From positions 1 through 48,159 of IMG/VR virus record IMGVR_UViG_3300030520_001134: a stretch of DNA of 48,159 nucleotides; one strand, given 5' to 3'. Shown in pieces: positions 8,462 to 17,090 of the stretch (its first letter is position 1; each line of letters begins with the position of its first letter). The translations under genes and the position numbers were made by a program. The DNA is from a virus. Below the pieces are notes generated by a model. The model was not told where the DNA came from. It did no database searches and saw nothing but the letters and a program-made list of their open reading frames with translations.

Positions 8462-8914
8462 TCAACTCACCCCCGCCCAGACCCAGCCAAAGTTCAAAAT
8501 CGTCGGGGCCGCGCCCGGCTGATAAAGGGTGACCGTCAGGCCCAGCAGCCCGGCAAACCCGGGGACGAAGGCGGCGGTGATGTCGATCTGGCTGCAGACG
8601 CCGTCATCGAGCATCCACTGCAGGGCCTCGGTGGCGTAGTCCTTGGCCAGGACCGGAACCTTGGCGAGGATCTTCTCCCGGCCGAGCAGCCAGAGCCGCG
8701 AGCCGATCGGATAGGTCTCGCCCTCGTCGCCCCACCAGCCGCGCGGATCTCCGGTCCCATCCGGGATGACGTCGTCCGGCTCGGCCGTCCGATCGGTGAA
8801 GAGGCTGATCAGGACAGCAGATTCGAGATCGCCGCCACTCTGCAGGTCAGGCGGCAGCAGCACCCAGTCGCCAACCGCGTTGGCGCTGTCCCAAACCGTG
8901 GTGATGTCGGGCAT
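8462..8914 (-). CDS. Baseplate wedge protein, Mu gp46 family
   Basis: 150 residues. DLESAVLISLFTDRTAEPDD near residue 28, followed by GWWGDEG, GSRLWLL and the block YATEALQWMLDDGV, are the landmarks of phage GP46 proteins. These are small gp25-like components that start the wedge and touch the sheath. Length and position between gp45- and gp47-like genes agree. Confidence 0.92.
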   Translation of the reverse strand: MPDITTVWDSANAVGDWVLLPPDLQSGGDLESAVLISLFTDRTAEPDDVIPDGTGDPRGWWGDEGETYPIGSRLWLLGREKILAKVPVLAKDYATEALQWMLDDGVCSQIDITAAFVPGFAGLLGLTVTLYQPGAAPTILNFGWVWAGVS

Positions 8915-8929
8915 TGGGCCTCGGCGGCG

Positions 8930-9493
8930 CTAGGTGGCGTTCACTTTCGCCGAGCCGGAGATGATCTTCCCGGTCGAGGTATTGACCGTGTCCCCGACGC
9001 GCGCGACCGCCGCGCCCCCTGTTCCGCCGAGGTTGACCGTCGGTGCGTTGACGGTCACCGGGCCGGTCGAGGTGATGGTGACGCTCGAGGCGTTCTGAAT
9101 CGCGACGCGCAGGCCGGCCGCGTCGGTGACCAGGCCGCCGGCGGTGAGCTTCACATAGGCCCCGCGCACGTCGTAGAGGGCGCTGTCGCCAGGGCCGAGG
9201 CCGCGCAGCCGAGAGGCCTGGTGGTTATGGCCGATGATGGCGGCGCGGTTGCGGTCGCCGCCGAGGAAGATCAAGGCGCAGTCCGCGCCCGCCGGCGGAA
9301 CCGAGGCATGGCCGAACAGGCCCATGACCGGAACCAGGTCTGCCAGGTACAGCGGGCCGCTGGCCCCTTGCGGGCCCAGGTCCACCTGGGCGCTCATGAT
9401 CACGCCGGCGTCGTCGGTGAGGGTAATGCGGCCTCGGCCGAGCATGTTGGCGATGCGCCGGTGCGCGGCCTCGATGGCGGAGGAGTCGCTCAT
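8930..9493 (-). CDS. Baseplate spike protein, gpV / Mu gp45 family
   Basis: 187 residues. The N-terminal region RRIANMLGRGRITLTDDAG with the following GPLYLADLVPVMGLFGHASVPPAGADCALIFLGGDRN forms the OB-fold of gpV/gp45 spike proteins. The C-terminal part with repeating Val/Thr/Asn is the expected triple beta-helix needle. It forms the membrane-piercing tip of the contractile tail. It overlaps the hub gene by 4 nt. Confidence 0.9.
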   Translation of the reverse strand: MSDSSAIEAAHRRIANMLGRGRITLTDDAGVIMSAQVDLGPQGASGPLYLADLVPVMGLFGHASVPPAGADCALIFLGGDRNRAAIIGHNHQASRLRGLGPGDSALYDVRGAYVKLTAGGLVTDAAGLRVAIQNASSVTITSTGPVTVNAPTVNLGGTGGAAVARVGDTVNTSTGKIISGSAKVNAT

Positions 9494-10560
9494 TTCGGCG
9501 GCGCCGGCGGTGGCGTGAGGTCGGGATCGACCGGCTGCAGCAGCAGAGGCTCGGGTGTGAAGGCCTGGAAGGGCATCAGGGAAAGCTCTGCCCGTGTGCC
9601 ATTCTGGTCCTTGCTATGGCTGATCGTCCCCAAGGTCCAATTCGACCCTGTCGGCACCTTGGCGCTTGGAAGCGTGAGGGGCACGAGGGTGTTAGGCGTC
9701 CAGAGCGTGCCGCTGGAGTCACGCCAGGAATCGACGGTGCAGGCCACCTGGCGCGAACGCCCGTAGCGCCGCGAGGCTTCCCAGTTTGCCCGGGGCTGCG
9801 CCAGGCCAAGGCCGCCGGCGCCGCCTTCAGCGATCAGGTACTTGGCCCGGTGGCGAGGCACGTTAGGGTCCTTGGACGCGGCGACCTGGTTGCCGCCCTG
9901 CCCCGCGTCGGTCCAGACATCGAGCGCCTGCAGGAAGACGTCGTATTCGCTGAAGCGGTCGTTCATCGTGTAGGTGGCGTGAGCCGCCTGGACGTTGACG
10001 CCCTCGGTGCAGCCGCTTGCCGCCTGGGTGTTCATGCCGTTGGCGAGGATGAGGCTGCCGTCGACATCCTCGTAGCAGAGGAAGGCGGCCCATCGGCAGA
10101 TCCGCTCGATGATCGACCAGGCGCTCTCGCCGATCATCAGGTTGAACTGAGGAACGACCGGCGGCGTGCCGAAGCATTTGACGGTGATGCCGTAGGGCTT
10201 GGCCAGCTCCTGGGCGATCTGCAGCAGGTTCAGGCCGCTGAACTGTCCCGTCGGCCGTTCGGCCGAGCAGTCCACCAGGTCCTGGCATTTGCCCCGGCCG
10301 GTGATGCGGATTTCGTGGTTCGAACCCTCGTAGCCTGGCTCGACGGTGTCGACATAGCCTGTGAGCACCAGGTCGGAATCGAGATGGACTGTGCAGGGAT
10401 CGCCGGCGTGGACGATGATCGCGTCGGCCTGCCCCGGGTAGAGGTCGGTAAAGCCGATATTGAAGGTGGGCGGGCAGATCTCGATGCCCCGCGTCACATT
10501 GGTGACCGTCCATCCGGAAACGGCCGAGCCGCCGACCGTCAGCGTCAGATCGTCCGTCAT
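9490..10560 (-). CDS. Baseplate hub protein, Mu gp44 (gpP) / late-control-D-like
   Basis: 356 residues. The first 60 (LTLTVGGSAVSGWTVTNVTR, then SFDxx-like hub strands) and the middle block YGITVKCFGTPPVVPQFNLM with SAWSIIERICRWAAFLCYEDVDGSLIL match the gpP/gpD hub fold that caps the tail tube. The hub carries the gp45 spike, encoded next. It overlaps the upstream gpN-like gene by 4 nt. Confidence 0.88.
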   Translation of the reverse strand: MTDDLTLTVGGSAVSGWTVTNVTRGIEICPPTFNIGFTDLYPGQADAIIVHAGDPCTVHLDSDLVLTGYVDTVEPGYEGSNHEIRITGRGKCQDLVDCSAERPTGQFSGLNLLQIAQELAKPYGITVKCFGTPPVVPQFNLMIGESAWSIIERICRWAAFLCYEDVDGSLILANGMNTQAASGCTEGVNVQAAHATYTMNDRFSEYDVFLQALDVWTDAGQGGNQVAASKDPNVPRHRAKYLIAEGGAGGLGLAQPRANWEASRRYGRSRQVACTVDSWRDSSGTLWTPNTLVPLTLPSAKVPTGSNWTLGTISHSKDQNGTRAELSLMPFQAFTPEPLLLQPVDPDLTPPPAPPK

Positions 10561-11909
10561 GCGGCGAGCGCCTGGAAGTCGGTGGGCATGAACAGCGGAT
10601 GGATCGGGACCGCCTCGATCTCGAGCTCCGGCGCGCGGGACGCGTCGCGGTAGAGGCGTTGGGCCAGGACCAGGGACGGCATGGGCTCAGGGCTGGCGAC
10701 ATCGACGGTGGCGGACAGGTCCGCGCCCCGCGCGGTCAGATCCTGGATGATGGCGACCCGAACACCGCGCAGGGCGTTGAAGGTGGCGTCGTCGCCGGCG
10801 TCGCCGGCGAGGGTGATTTCATCGTCGAGGGCGTCGGTGACTTCACCGAGGATGGTGACCGCGTCATCGCTGGACGACGGCTGATAGGTCGCCGCGGCCC
10901 GACAGAGGGCCGCCAGGGCCGCTCGCCGGAAGATGGCGCTCACTACGCCGCCGATGGCCGACAAGGCCGCCACGCCGGTCGGCTGCCCCGTGGCGAGCGC
11001 AATAAGCAGGCGAATGGCGTCGGCGGGGTCGGCCGCGCAGGCCAGCAGGGCAGCAAGAGCGGCCTGGGCCGCCGTGGCCAGGTCGCCGAAGCTGTTGCTG
11101 GAAGCCCCCAGGCCGAGGTTGCCGGCGACGGCCAGCACCTGGTCGATGGCGTCCAGCAGCGCGCCCTGGGCATTGGCGGCGATGATGATCAGCTCGTCGA
11201 CCGTGGTCGCCCCGGAATAGATCGAGACGATGGTGACGCCGAGGCCGCCCTGGTTGCCGCCGTTGAAGAAGCGGCCGAAGGGACCGATCAGCTGGCTGGC
11301 CAGGTTGACGATGCCGGTGGCGTCCCGCGCCGCCAGCTGCAGCTGCTGGGTCCAACTGCCGGTAGCCGTCGCGGCCAGGTTGGTCTGCGGGGGGCCGCCG
11401 GCGAGCATGGGGCCGCCGTCGTTGTCGGCGTCGCCGCCGGCGCTGGTGTCGAGCGCGGTGGCCGCCGTGGCGACGAGGGGCTGGGTCGCGCTGGCCTGGA
11501 ACGGGAAGACCTTCTCGCCAGCCTCCAGGAAGGTGAGCTCGATGGCCAGGCTGCCGAGGGTGTCGAAGCTCTCGTCGATGCTGCAGCTGAGGCAGCTGAC
11601 GTTCAGGGTCCCCAGGGTGGGGTGCACGAGCGTGCCCGGACCCTTGGTCTCGGCCGCGTCGATCAGCTGCAGCTGCTGGTTCAGCACCGCGCCGCCGCCG
11701 TAGATCAGCGAATCCGTCACCAGGAAGCCGGTGATCGAGATCTCGCGGCCCTTGCGCCCCAGGTCCTCGACCCAGATCACATCGCGGAACGGGTATTCGT
11801 GCACGGCGGTGCGCCGGCCAAACACCTTGCGGCTCGAGGTCACCGCGAACGGCACGCCACGAAAGGACGCCGGCCGCAGGGCCGCGACGAAGATTGCCGG
11901 ATCTATCAT
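10557..11909 (-). CDS. DNA circularisation N-terminal domain / Mu gpN (gp43) baseplate-tail protein
   Basis: 450 residues. The opening LRPASFRGVPFAVTSSRKVFGRRTAVHEYPFRDVIWVEDLGRK is the hallmark of the DNA_circ_N family, first named in phage Mu gpN and P22-like gp64 relatives. In contractile phages this protein is thought to sit at the tail tube-baseplate junction. The rest is Ala-rich and helical. It follows the tape measure gene by 12 nt and is coupled to the hub gene. Confidence 0.88.
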   Translation of the reverse strand: MIDPAIFVAALRPASFRGVPFAVTSSRKVFGRRTAVHEYPFRDVIWVEDLGRKGREISITGFLVTDSLIYGGGAVLNQQLQLIDAAETKGPGTLVHPTLGTLNVSCLSCSIDESFDTLGSLAIELTFLEAGEKVFPFQASATQPLVATAATALDTSAGGDADNDGGPMLAGGPPQTNLAATATGSWTQQLQLAARDATGIVNLASQLIGPFGRFFNGGNQGGLGVTIVSIYSGATTVDELIIIAANAQGALLDAIDQVLAVAGNLGLGASSNSFGDLATAAQAALAALLACAADPADAIRLLIALATGQPTGVAALSAIGGVVSAIFRRAALAALCRAAATYQPSSSDDAVTILGEVTDALDDEITLAGDAGDDATFNALRGVRVAIIQDLTARGADLSATVDVASPEPMPSLVLAQRLYRDASRAPELEIEAVPIHPLFMPTDFQALAA

Positions 11910-11921
11910 GGTGATAGGCGC

Positions 11922-13541
11922 CTAGGCGGCGATCGAATGCATGCTGTGTTCGACCCGGGCCCGGGCGGTGACCCCGCCGGTGCTCTTGGTCTTCACGACG
12001 GCGGCATGGCCATCGTGCTTGACGGTGACGTCGACTTTGACGCCGCCGGCGGGCGTCTGCATCTGCATGAACTGGTCAAGCAGGCCGCCCCCGCGACGGA
12101 GGTCTCCGGCCGCGCCGGCGCCAGGCCGCATGTATCGGTTGACGTAGGCGTCCATCGCCTGCTGCGCCGTCTGGGCGCCATGGAGCGCGGAGCCCGCGCC
12201 GCGCTCGGTATGATCCCACTCCCAGCGCATGAACCGCAGCTGTTCGTCTTGGGTCGACCGAGCCAAGGAGTGGCCGTAGAGTTTGGCGAAATCCGCCTGC
12301 CGCTTCTTGAGCCACTGGCCGAGGCCGGCGGCGCTCGAATAGGGATTCTTGGCGTTGGGGTCCAAGCCGTTGCTTTCGGCCCACATGCCCGCCGTGATGC
12401 CGGCCGCCTGCGCCGGCGTGAATCCGGACTGGCGCAGGTAGCCCATGATGGATTTGGCGTTGTCGCGCTTCGCGCCGGTGGCGCCGGTGAACCGCGAATA
12501 GGCGTCCGCCGCCCCCTTGGCCACGCCGCCAGCAGTATTCGCGACGCCAGCCGCGATACCCTTGAGCTTGTTCACGCCGCCGGCGATCAGGCCGACTATG
12601 CCGTTCCACAGGGCAGAGACTGCGCCCAGGATGCTGGCGTCTGACGTAATGTCCCACAGCCATTTTGTAACATCGAGGGTGCCGGCGCCGAAGTCGACCG
12701 CCATGCCCTTCATGTTCGCCTTAAGCTTGTTGATTGCCAGATTGTATCGGTTGGCTTTGTCGACCTGCGCGTCCGTGAGAGCCCACTTTTTCTGATCCTT
12801 CAGGTTCTGCTTCAGCGCCGCGCTTCCGCCGCGCAGGACCGGGAGCATCCCCTCCACGCCGAACTGGCGCGCGATCATCCGCTGGACTTCGGGGTTGCCG
12901 TTGAACCGCTTGATGGTGTCGGCGATCTGCAGCATGCCGTCGCTGACATCGACCGCGCCGGTGGACGTTCGCTTCATGGTGATCCCGAGGCGGCGCATGA
13001 ACATCAGCGCCGACTGGTTCCGACCCATCGTGGCGTCCTGCATCGTGTCGCCCAGCTGCTGCATGCTGGAATCGACGGTCTTGGCGTCGACGCCCATCAG
13101 GCTGGCCGCCCCCCGCCAGGACTGCACCTGCTGGGTGCTCTCGCCGAGGTCGAGGGAGGTCTGCTTCAGCTGAAAGCCGAACTTGGCGACCTTCATCTCC
13201 AGCATGCCGATCCCCACGATGGCGCCGACTGCCGCCAGGCCGAGGCCGCCCAGGGCTGCGCCGGCGACGCCGATCGTCTCGATGGCGCCGACAGCCTCCC
13301 CTGCCTCCGGGATGAACTTGGAGGCCATCTTGCCCATGGACATGGCGGCCTTGCCGACCTTGCCCATGGCCTTGACCGCTGGGTTGTCGCCAAATTCCTT
13401 CTTCAGGCCGGACCAGGACTTGCCCAGGTCCGAGACGGGCTTGACGATGGTGCTGAAGCGCCGATTGACCGAGCGAACGCCGGCGGCGGTCTTGTCCAGG
13501 GCCGTGATCGGAATCACGAAGCTGGCCGCGAACGCCCCCAT
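11922..13541 (-). CDS. Tail tape measure protein with internal tail-lysozyme domain
   Basis: 539 residues. Residues 1-330 are Lys/Ala/Gly-rich with long helices and two strongly hydrophobic stretches (about 80-115 and 285-310), as expected for a tape measure protein. From about 365 to 480 there is a separate globular domain (IMGYLRQSGFTPAQAAGITA, a probable catalytic Glu in MWAESNGLDP, then GLGQW and DEQLRFMRWEW), the signature of phage tail lysozymes (Phage_lysozyme2). It would set tail length and open peptidoglycan during DNA entry. The length predicts a fairly short contractile tail, if the usual residue-per-length rule holds. Confidence 0.88.
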   Translation of the reverse strand: MGAFAASFVIPITALDKTAAGVRSVNRRFSTIVKPVSDLGKSWSGLKKEFGDNPAVKAMGKVGKAAMSMGKMASKFIPEAGEAVGAIETIGVAGAALGGLGLAAVGAIVGIGMLEMKVAKFGFQLKQTSLDLGESTQQVQSWRGAASLMGVDAKTVDSSMQQLGDTMQDATMGRNQSALMFMRRLGITMKRTSTGAVDVSDGMLQIADTIKRFNGNPEVQRMIARQFGVEGMLPVLRGGSAALKQNLKDQKKWALTDAQVDKANRYNLAINKLKANMKGMAVDFGAGTLDVTKWLWDITSDASILGAVSALWNGIVGLIAGGVNKLKGIAAGVANTAGGVAKGAADAYSRFTGATGAKRDNAKSIMGYLRQSGFTPAQAAGITAGMWAESNGLDPNAKNPYSSAAGLGQWLKKRQADFAKLYGHSLARSTQDEQLRFMRWEWDHTERGAGSALHGAQTAQQAMDAYVNRYMRPGAGAAGDLRRGGGLLDQFMQMQTPAGGVKVDVTVKHDGHAAVVKTKSTGGVTARARVEHSMHSIAA

Positions 13542-13556
13542 GGCTATCTCCCAGGC

Positions 13557-13718
13557 TCAAGTCTTCGCGCGGGCCTTGATCAGCGCCAGCGCGGCGTCAT
13601 GCCAGAAATTCAGTTTTGACCAGGTCATCCGGTCCATCTCACGGGGCGACGCCCACCCCCAGAAGGCGGCCAGTACGATCAGGCGACCTTGCCAGTCGGC
13701 TGGGCGTCTTGCGTAAAA
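13557..13718 (-). CDS. -1 frameshift extension of the tail assembly chaperone (GpE-like)
   Basis: Reading the minus strand one base back from the chaperone frame gives an open frame of about 53 codons, ending TGA at 13557-13559. It starts inside the 3' end of the chaperone gene near a TCTTTT run. The peptide contains FYARRPADWQGRL, AFWGWASPREMD and MTWSKLNFWHDAAL. The last two blocks have the W-x-P-x-E-x-D-x-(M/L) and L-x-FW pattern of the second half of frameshifted tail chaperones between tube and tape measure genes. The only in-frame ATGs lie within the last 25 codons, so independent translation of the whole block is unlikely. Confidence 0.72.
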   Translation of the reverse strand, partial: FYARRPADWQGRLIVLAAFWGWASPREMDRMTWSKLNFWHDAALALIKARAKT

Positions 13719-14269
13719 GACCCGACAAAGACCGAGGCTCGGTTGAAGTCGCGGGCGGCCATCTTGCGGATGACATCCGGCAGGACGCCGGCGCTGCGGG
13801 CCAGCAGCTCGATCGTGCTGGTGAAATCGGACATCAGCTCGACCGCCTCGATCTGGCCCGACACGGGCTCTCGGAAGGTCAGCGACGTGTAGGTCTGGGG
13901 ACCAAACACGATCGGCTTGTGCAGGGGGAGCGCCAGGTTTTCGGGGAGCGCGTCAAGCTGCTCCTGAGTCAGGGGCTTGGCCTTCTCCCGGCTGAATAGG
14001 CCGAGGAAGGCGTCGGCCTTCTTGTAGTCCCGGGCCGCCAATCGCGCGGTGACCGCCTCTGGGACGCCGGCGACCTCGGCGAGGAGCGTGATCGTCCCCT
14101 TATGGTTCGGCAGGCTGGCGATCGCTTCGATCTCGCCGGCAAGCGGTTCGCGGAAGGTGAGCGACGAATGCGTCACGCCGTCGAACTCGATCGGCGCGCG
14201 CAGGGTCAACTGAAGTTCGTCGGGAACAGCGACGGGCTCTTCCGGAGCGGCGGGGGCGCTGAGGCTCAT
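13679..14269 (-). CDS. Tail assembly chaperone, Mu gp41-like (Phage_TAC_7), internally duplicated
   Basis: 196 residues made of two copies of the same unit. Copy 1 is at about residues 21-92 and copy 2 at about 111-185. Both contain SLTFREP(L/V)(A/S)G(E/Q)IEA, then an xxLLAxxAGVxxxVxxxxAARD(Y/F)(K/N)xAxxFxGxF block. One unit corresponds to the normal ~80-100 residue gp41 chaperone family of Mu-like phages. It would bind the tape measure during tail assembly. It lies between tube and tape measure genes, and its 3' end carries the frameshift into the extension. Confidence 0.8.
   Translation of the reverse strand: MSLSAPAAPEEPVAVPDELQLTLRAPIEFDGVTHSSLTFREPLAGEIEAIASLPNHKGTITLLAEVAGVPEAVTARLAARDYKKADAFLGLFSREKAKPLTQEQLDALPENLALPLHKPIVFGPQTYTSLTFREPVSGQIEAVELMSDFTSTIELLARSAGVLPDVIRKMAARDFNRASVFVGSFTQDAQPTGKVA
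13713..13723 (-). other. Candidate -1 slippage site for the tail chaperone
   Basis: On the minus strand the zero frame reads GGG-TCT-TTT-ACG. The TTT codon can re-pair perfectly with TTT after a one-base backward slip; the TCT codon cannot, so this is not a classical X-XXY-YYZ heptamer. It is the only short homopolymer near the end of the chaperone frame, and it lies where the extension frame must be entered to keep the conserved block intact. The exact shift point is inferred. Confidence 0.45.
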
Positions 14270-14281
14270 GGTCTGTCCTTG

Positions 14282-14659
14282 CTAGAGGCCGTCGGAGACG
14301 TCGGCGCCTTCGAACTGGATCTCGAAGGTCGCTTCCTCGCTCTCGACCTCGACCGGTTCGCCGACGCGCCACATGTTTGTGCCAACGACGATCTTGCCGT
14401 TGGCGAGCTGGCAGACGATCGAGGAGGCTGTCTTGCCGGACAGCGCGCTGATCGACACGCTGCCGTCGTCGCGCAGCTTCATCTTGATCATGCCGGCGGC
14501 CGGCTTGGCCTTGGCCCCGTGGACGCCATCAGAGCCCAGCAGCGTCTCGACGCTGAAGTCAGAGACCCGATAGGTGAATTCCCCCACCAGCAGGTAGGAC
14601 TGGCCGTCGATCGTGACCGACGCCTGGCCGGCGATATAGTTAGGCGCAATGGCCGGCAT
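14282..14659 (-). CDS. Tail tube protein, Mu gpM family
   Basis: 125 residues. GQASVTIDGQSYLLVGEFTY at the start, GSDGVHGAKAKPAAGMIKMKL in the middle and LANGKIVVGTNMWRVGEP near the end are the landmarks of the Mu-type tail tube family (Pfam Tail_tube, PF10618). It polymerises to form the inner tube around the tape measure. It is encoded directly after the sheath gene, as in Mu. Confidence 0.92.
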   Translation of the reverse strand: MPAIAPNYIAGQASVTIDGQSYLLVGEFTYRVSDFSVETLLGSDGVHGAKAKPAAGMIKMKLRDDGSVSISALSGKTASSIVCQLANGKIVVGTNMWRVGEPVEVESEEATFEIQFEGADVSDGL

Positions 14660-14704
14660 GTCGCGGCGCTCCTCTAAGAGATCGGGATTTTTGGGGAGCG
14701 GCCG

Positions 14705-16195
14705 CTACTGCAGGCGGAACTGGCAGAGGGTCGCGAACTGATCGAGGATGCCGATCAGGATCGGCGTGAAGAGCACGTCGACGCGGTCCGGATTGGTCGG
14801 GTTGATCTGCACCACGAGCGCGGCCGCGAAGACGTCCGGCTGTTGGGCGAAGCCCTGCATGCAGTTGAAGCGGTAGCGGCCGATGATGGCCGCCTTGATC
14901 GAGGACGGGGTGGCGACGTTCGCGCCTGGCGCATACTTCACGCCGTCGGCCGCCAGCTTGACGGAGCCGTATTGGGCCACGACGAAGGCCTGAAGATCCC
15001 GCAGATTGAACATCAGCGAGAACAGGGTCTCGACCTTGAGGTAGCTGTTGTCCGGCTGCCCCTGGCTGTTCAGCTGGTAGGTGCTGATCAGGCTTTCGAT
15101 GAAGACCTGGCCGGACACGACGGTGAAGGTCGAGACGCCGTCAAACAGCAGGCTGTTGCGGATCTGCGGCAGGAACCTGGACTGCAGCGGCGGGGCCAGG
15201 ACGCCCTGGACCGCCAGGCCGGCCATGCCGGCGATCGGCGCGGTGTAGTCGTTGGCAAGGGCCGCGGCCGTGGCGCCCGCGACGGCGGCGCCCCAGACGT
15301 AGCTGAGCGACGGGCTGTCGAAGAAACCCATGTAGGTGGAGTGCGGGTCGTTCAGCGCCACGCCGAAGGTGGTCAGGGCGCTGGCCGTGCCCCGGATGGC
15401 GCCGAAGACGTGGCCGTAGATCTGGCTGTTCCAGGACCAGCGGCCCGAAACGTCGTTCATGAAGGCGGTCAGGGCCGCGACGGAGGTATTGTCCGTGTAC
15501 GGGGTGACGATGAAGTCGAAGGACTGGTCCACCAGGTTGGCCAGGCCCGTGGTCAGGGTCGGCACGCCCGAGCCGCCGGTGGCGGCGAAGGTCAGGGTGA
15601 AGACCAGGCCGGCGGGCAGGACTTCGCCGGCGGACGCGCCCTTGTAGTTGAGGCGCACGTCGAGGTCGTTTCCGGCCAGGCCAACGTTTTTCACCGGCAG
15701 CACCAGGCCGCCGGCGGTTGAGGTGGCGGTTACCGGCAGGTTCGGGTTGGCCGAGATGGCCGCGGCCACGGCGGTGGCGACCTGGGTCGCGGTCATGCCG
15801 ACGGTCACGGGGACGGCCACCAGGTTGCCGGCGATGTAGAGGCTGACGGTCCCGGCCGCGGTCGCCGTTCCGGAAAACAGGCACTGGGCCGCGGCGTTCG
15901 CGCCGGACGGGTCCGCCAGGGGCAGGTACCAGACCTCGCCGAACGGATTGTTGGCCAGGTAGGCCGCGGCCGCGATGGCCAGCATCGAGCCCGCGCCGCC
16001 CTGGGCGATGGCGTCGCCAGCGCCGAAGCACTGCAGCGGCACGTTGGGGCTCGCCTTCCCGGCCGAGGTGATCTGGCCGATGATCAGGGCGCGCTGAGGG
16101 CTGCCGGCGGTGTTCGCCCGCGCGTTGTTGACCTCGGCGAAGAAGCCGGGGATCCGCAGGTTCTGCGGGATCTGTGCGAAGGGGATCGTGGCCAT
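14705..16195 (-). CDS. Contractile tail sheath protein, Mu gpL family
   Basis: 496 residues, the usual sheath length. MATIPFAQIPQNLRIPGFFA and the following SPQRALIIGQ are the N-terminal sheath signature. QIYGHVFGAIRGTASALTTF and the C-terminal NPDRVDVLFTPILIGILDQFATLCQFRLQ belong to the conserved core and tube-binding end of gpL-like sheaths. Its presence makes the virion a contractile myovirus. Confidence 0.94.
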   Translation of the reverse strand: MATIPFAQIPQNLRIPGFFAEVNNARANTAGSPQRALIIGQITSAGKASPNVPLQCFGAGDAIAQGGAGSMLAIAAAAYLANNPFGEVWYLPLADPSGANAAAQCLFSGTATAAGTVSLYIAGNLVAVPVTVGMTATQVATAVAAAISANPNLPVTATSTAGGLVLPVKNVGLAGNDLDVRLNYKGASAGEVLPAGLVFTLTFAATGGSGVPTLTTGLANLVDQSFDFIVTPYTDNTSVAALTAFMNDVSGRWSWNSQIYGHVFGAIRGTASALTTFGVALNDPHSTYMGFFDSPSLSYVWGAAVAGATAAALANDYTAPIAGMAGLAVQGVLAPPLQSRFLPQIRNSLLFDGVSTFTVVSGQVFIESLISTYQLNSQGQPDNSYLKVETLFSLMFNLRDLQAFVVAQYGSVKLAADGVKYAPGANVATPSSIKAAIIGRYRFNCMQGFAQQPDVFAAALVVQINPTNPDRVDVLFTPILIGILDQFATLCQFRLQ

Positions 16196-16209
16196 GGGCG
16201 CGCGCTCCC

Positions 16210-16491
16210 CTAGGCCACGACTTCAGCGCCGCCGGCGGACGCCGGAGCGGACTTGTCGGGCTTGACGATCGGGGCGGCGGGGGCGGCTTGCGGCGCAGCC
16301 TCGGCCGGGGCCAGGTCCGCCTCCTCGCTCGGAAGCGGCGAGCCGTCTTCCTGGCACTGGACCACGTCGCCGTGGTTCAGCAGCTGGGCGAAACCGATGT
16401 CGTTGTCGTCGACCAGGGTGCCGATGCTCGGGTCGAGCAGCTGCTTGGTCCGATAGTCGCGGACATGGCGAGGGGCAGGCTTGACCCACAT
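16210..16491 (-). CDS. DUF2635 small tail protein, Mu gp38-like
   Basis: 93 residues. The first 45 (MWVKPAPRHVRDYRTKQLLD... DDNDIGFAQLLNHGDVV) match the DUF2635/gp38 pattern of a start V-K-P-A, an R-D-x-x-T and a final (L)xxGDV. The rest is a disordered Pro/Ala tail longer than in Mu. It lies directly before the sheath gene, as gp38 does in Mu. Its molecular role is not established. Confidence 0.78.
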   Translation of the reverse strand: MWVKPAPRHVRDYRTKQLLDPSIGTLVDDNDIGFAQLLNHGDVVQCQEDGSPLPSEEADLAPAEAAPQAAPAAPIVKPDKSAPASAGGAEVVA

Positions 16492-16538
16492 GGCGGGCTC
16501 CTTGGGGAGATCAGGTTTTGGGAGGGGCCAGGCCGCCG

Positions 16539-17090
16539 TCAGGCGGTGCTGGTGAGGCCGAGCGCGGGGCGCTGGTCCTGAAGGTCAAAGCCGGCGATTT
16601 CGACTTCCGGCGTGCCGTAGAAGTCGTCGGGGCCCTGGAAGTATTCGATGGCCAGGTCGATGACGATTTCGCCGACCTGCTGGGCGCCTTCGGCGGTGGC
16701 GCCGAGGGTGGTGCGGATCGACGGGAATTGCTGGATGAACGGGGTGTTCGTGTCGGGATCGACGAAGACGTCGGCGTTGATGACCGCCCGCTCGATCTGG
16801 CGCTGAAGCCGCCAGAGCATGTTTTCAGCGTGCTCGCCGCCCTGGTCGGACGGCTGGCCCATGGCGCTGACGCGCCCGGTGATCCGGATCGTGGTGACAA
16901 CGGTGAAGGACGGCGGCCCGCGTCCGGAGGACTGCTTATCCTCGTGGACGGCCTGGACCAGGATGAGGGGAAAGTCGGTGAGCCGGGTGGACCAGTCGCC
17001 CGGGGTGTAGACCTTGTCGCCGGCGTCGGTGCGCGCCAGGCGCAGCGCCTTGACGGTCATCTTCACCAGGCGCGCCGAGGTGACGGTCAT
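16539..17090 (-). CDS. Tail terminator-like protein, Mu gp37 (DUF1834)-like
   Basis: 183 residues. FPLILVQAVHEDKQSSGRGP in the first half and GEIVIDLAIEYFQGPDDFY near the end have the layout of small alpha/beta tail terminators (lambda gpU and Mu gp37 class), which cap the tail tube and join it to the head. The position between a head-completion gene and gp38/sheath genes supports this. The start overlaps the previous stop (ATGA). The exact family is moderately certain. Confidence 0.65.
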   Translation of the reverse strand: MTVTSARLVKMTVKALRLARTDAGDKVYTPGDWSTRLTDFPLILVQAVHEDKQSSGRGPPSFTVVTTIRITGRVSAMGQPSDQGGEHAENMLWRLQRQIERAVINADVFVDPDTNTPFIQQFPSIRTTLGATAEGAQQVGEIVIDLAIEYFQGPDDFYGTPEVEIAGFDLQDQRPALGLTSTA

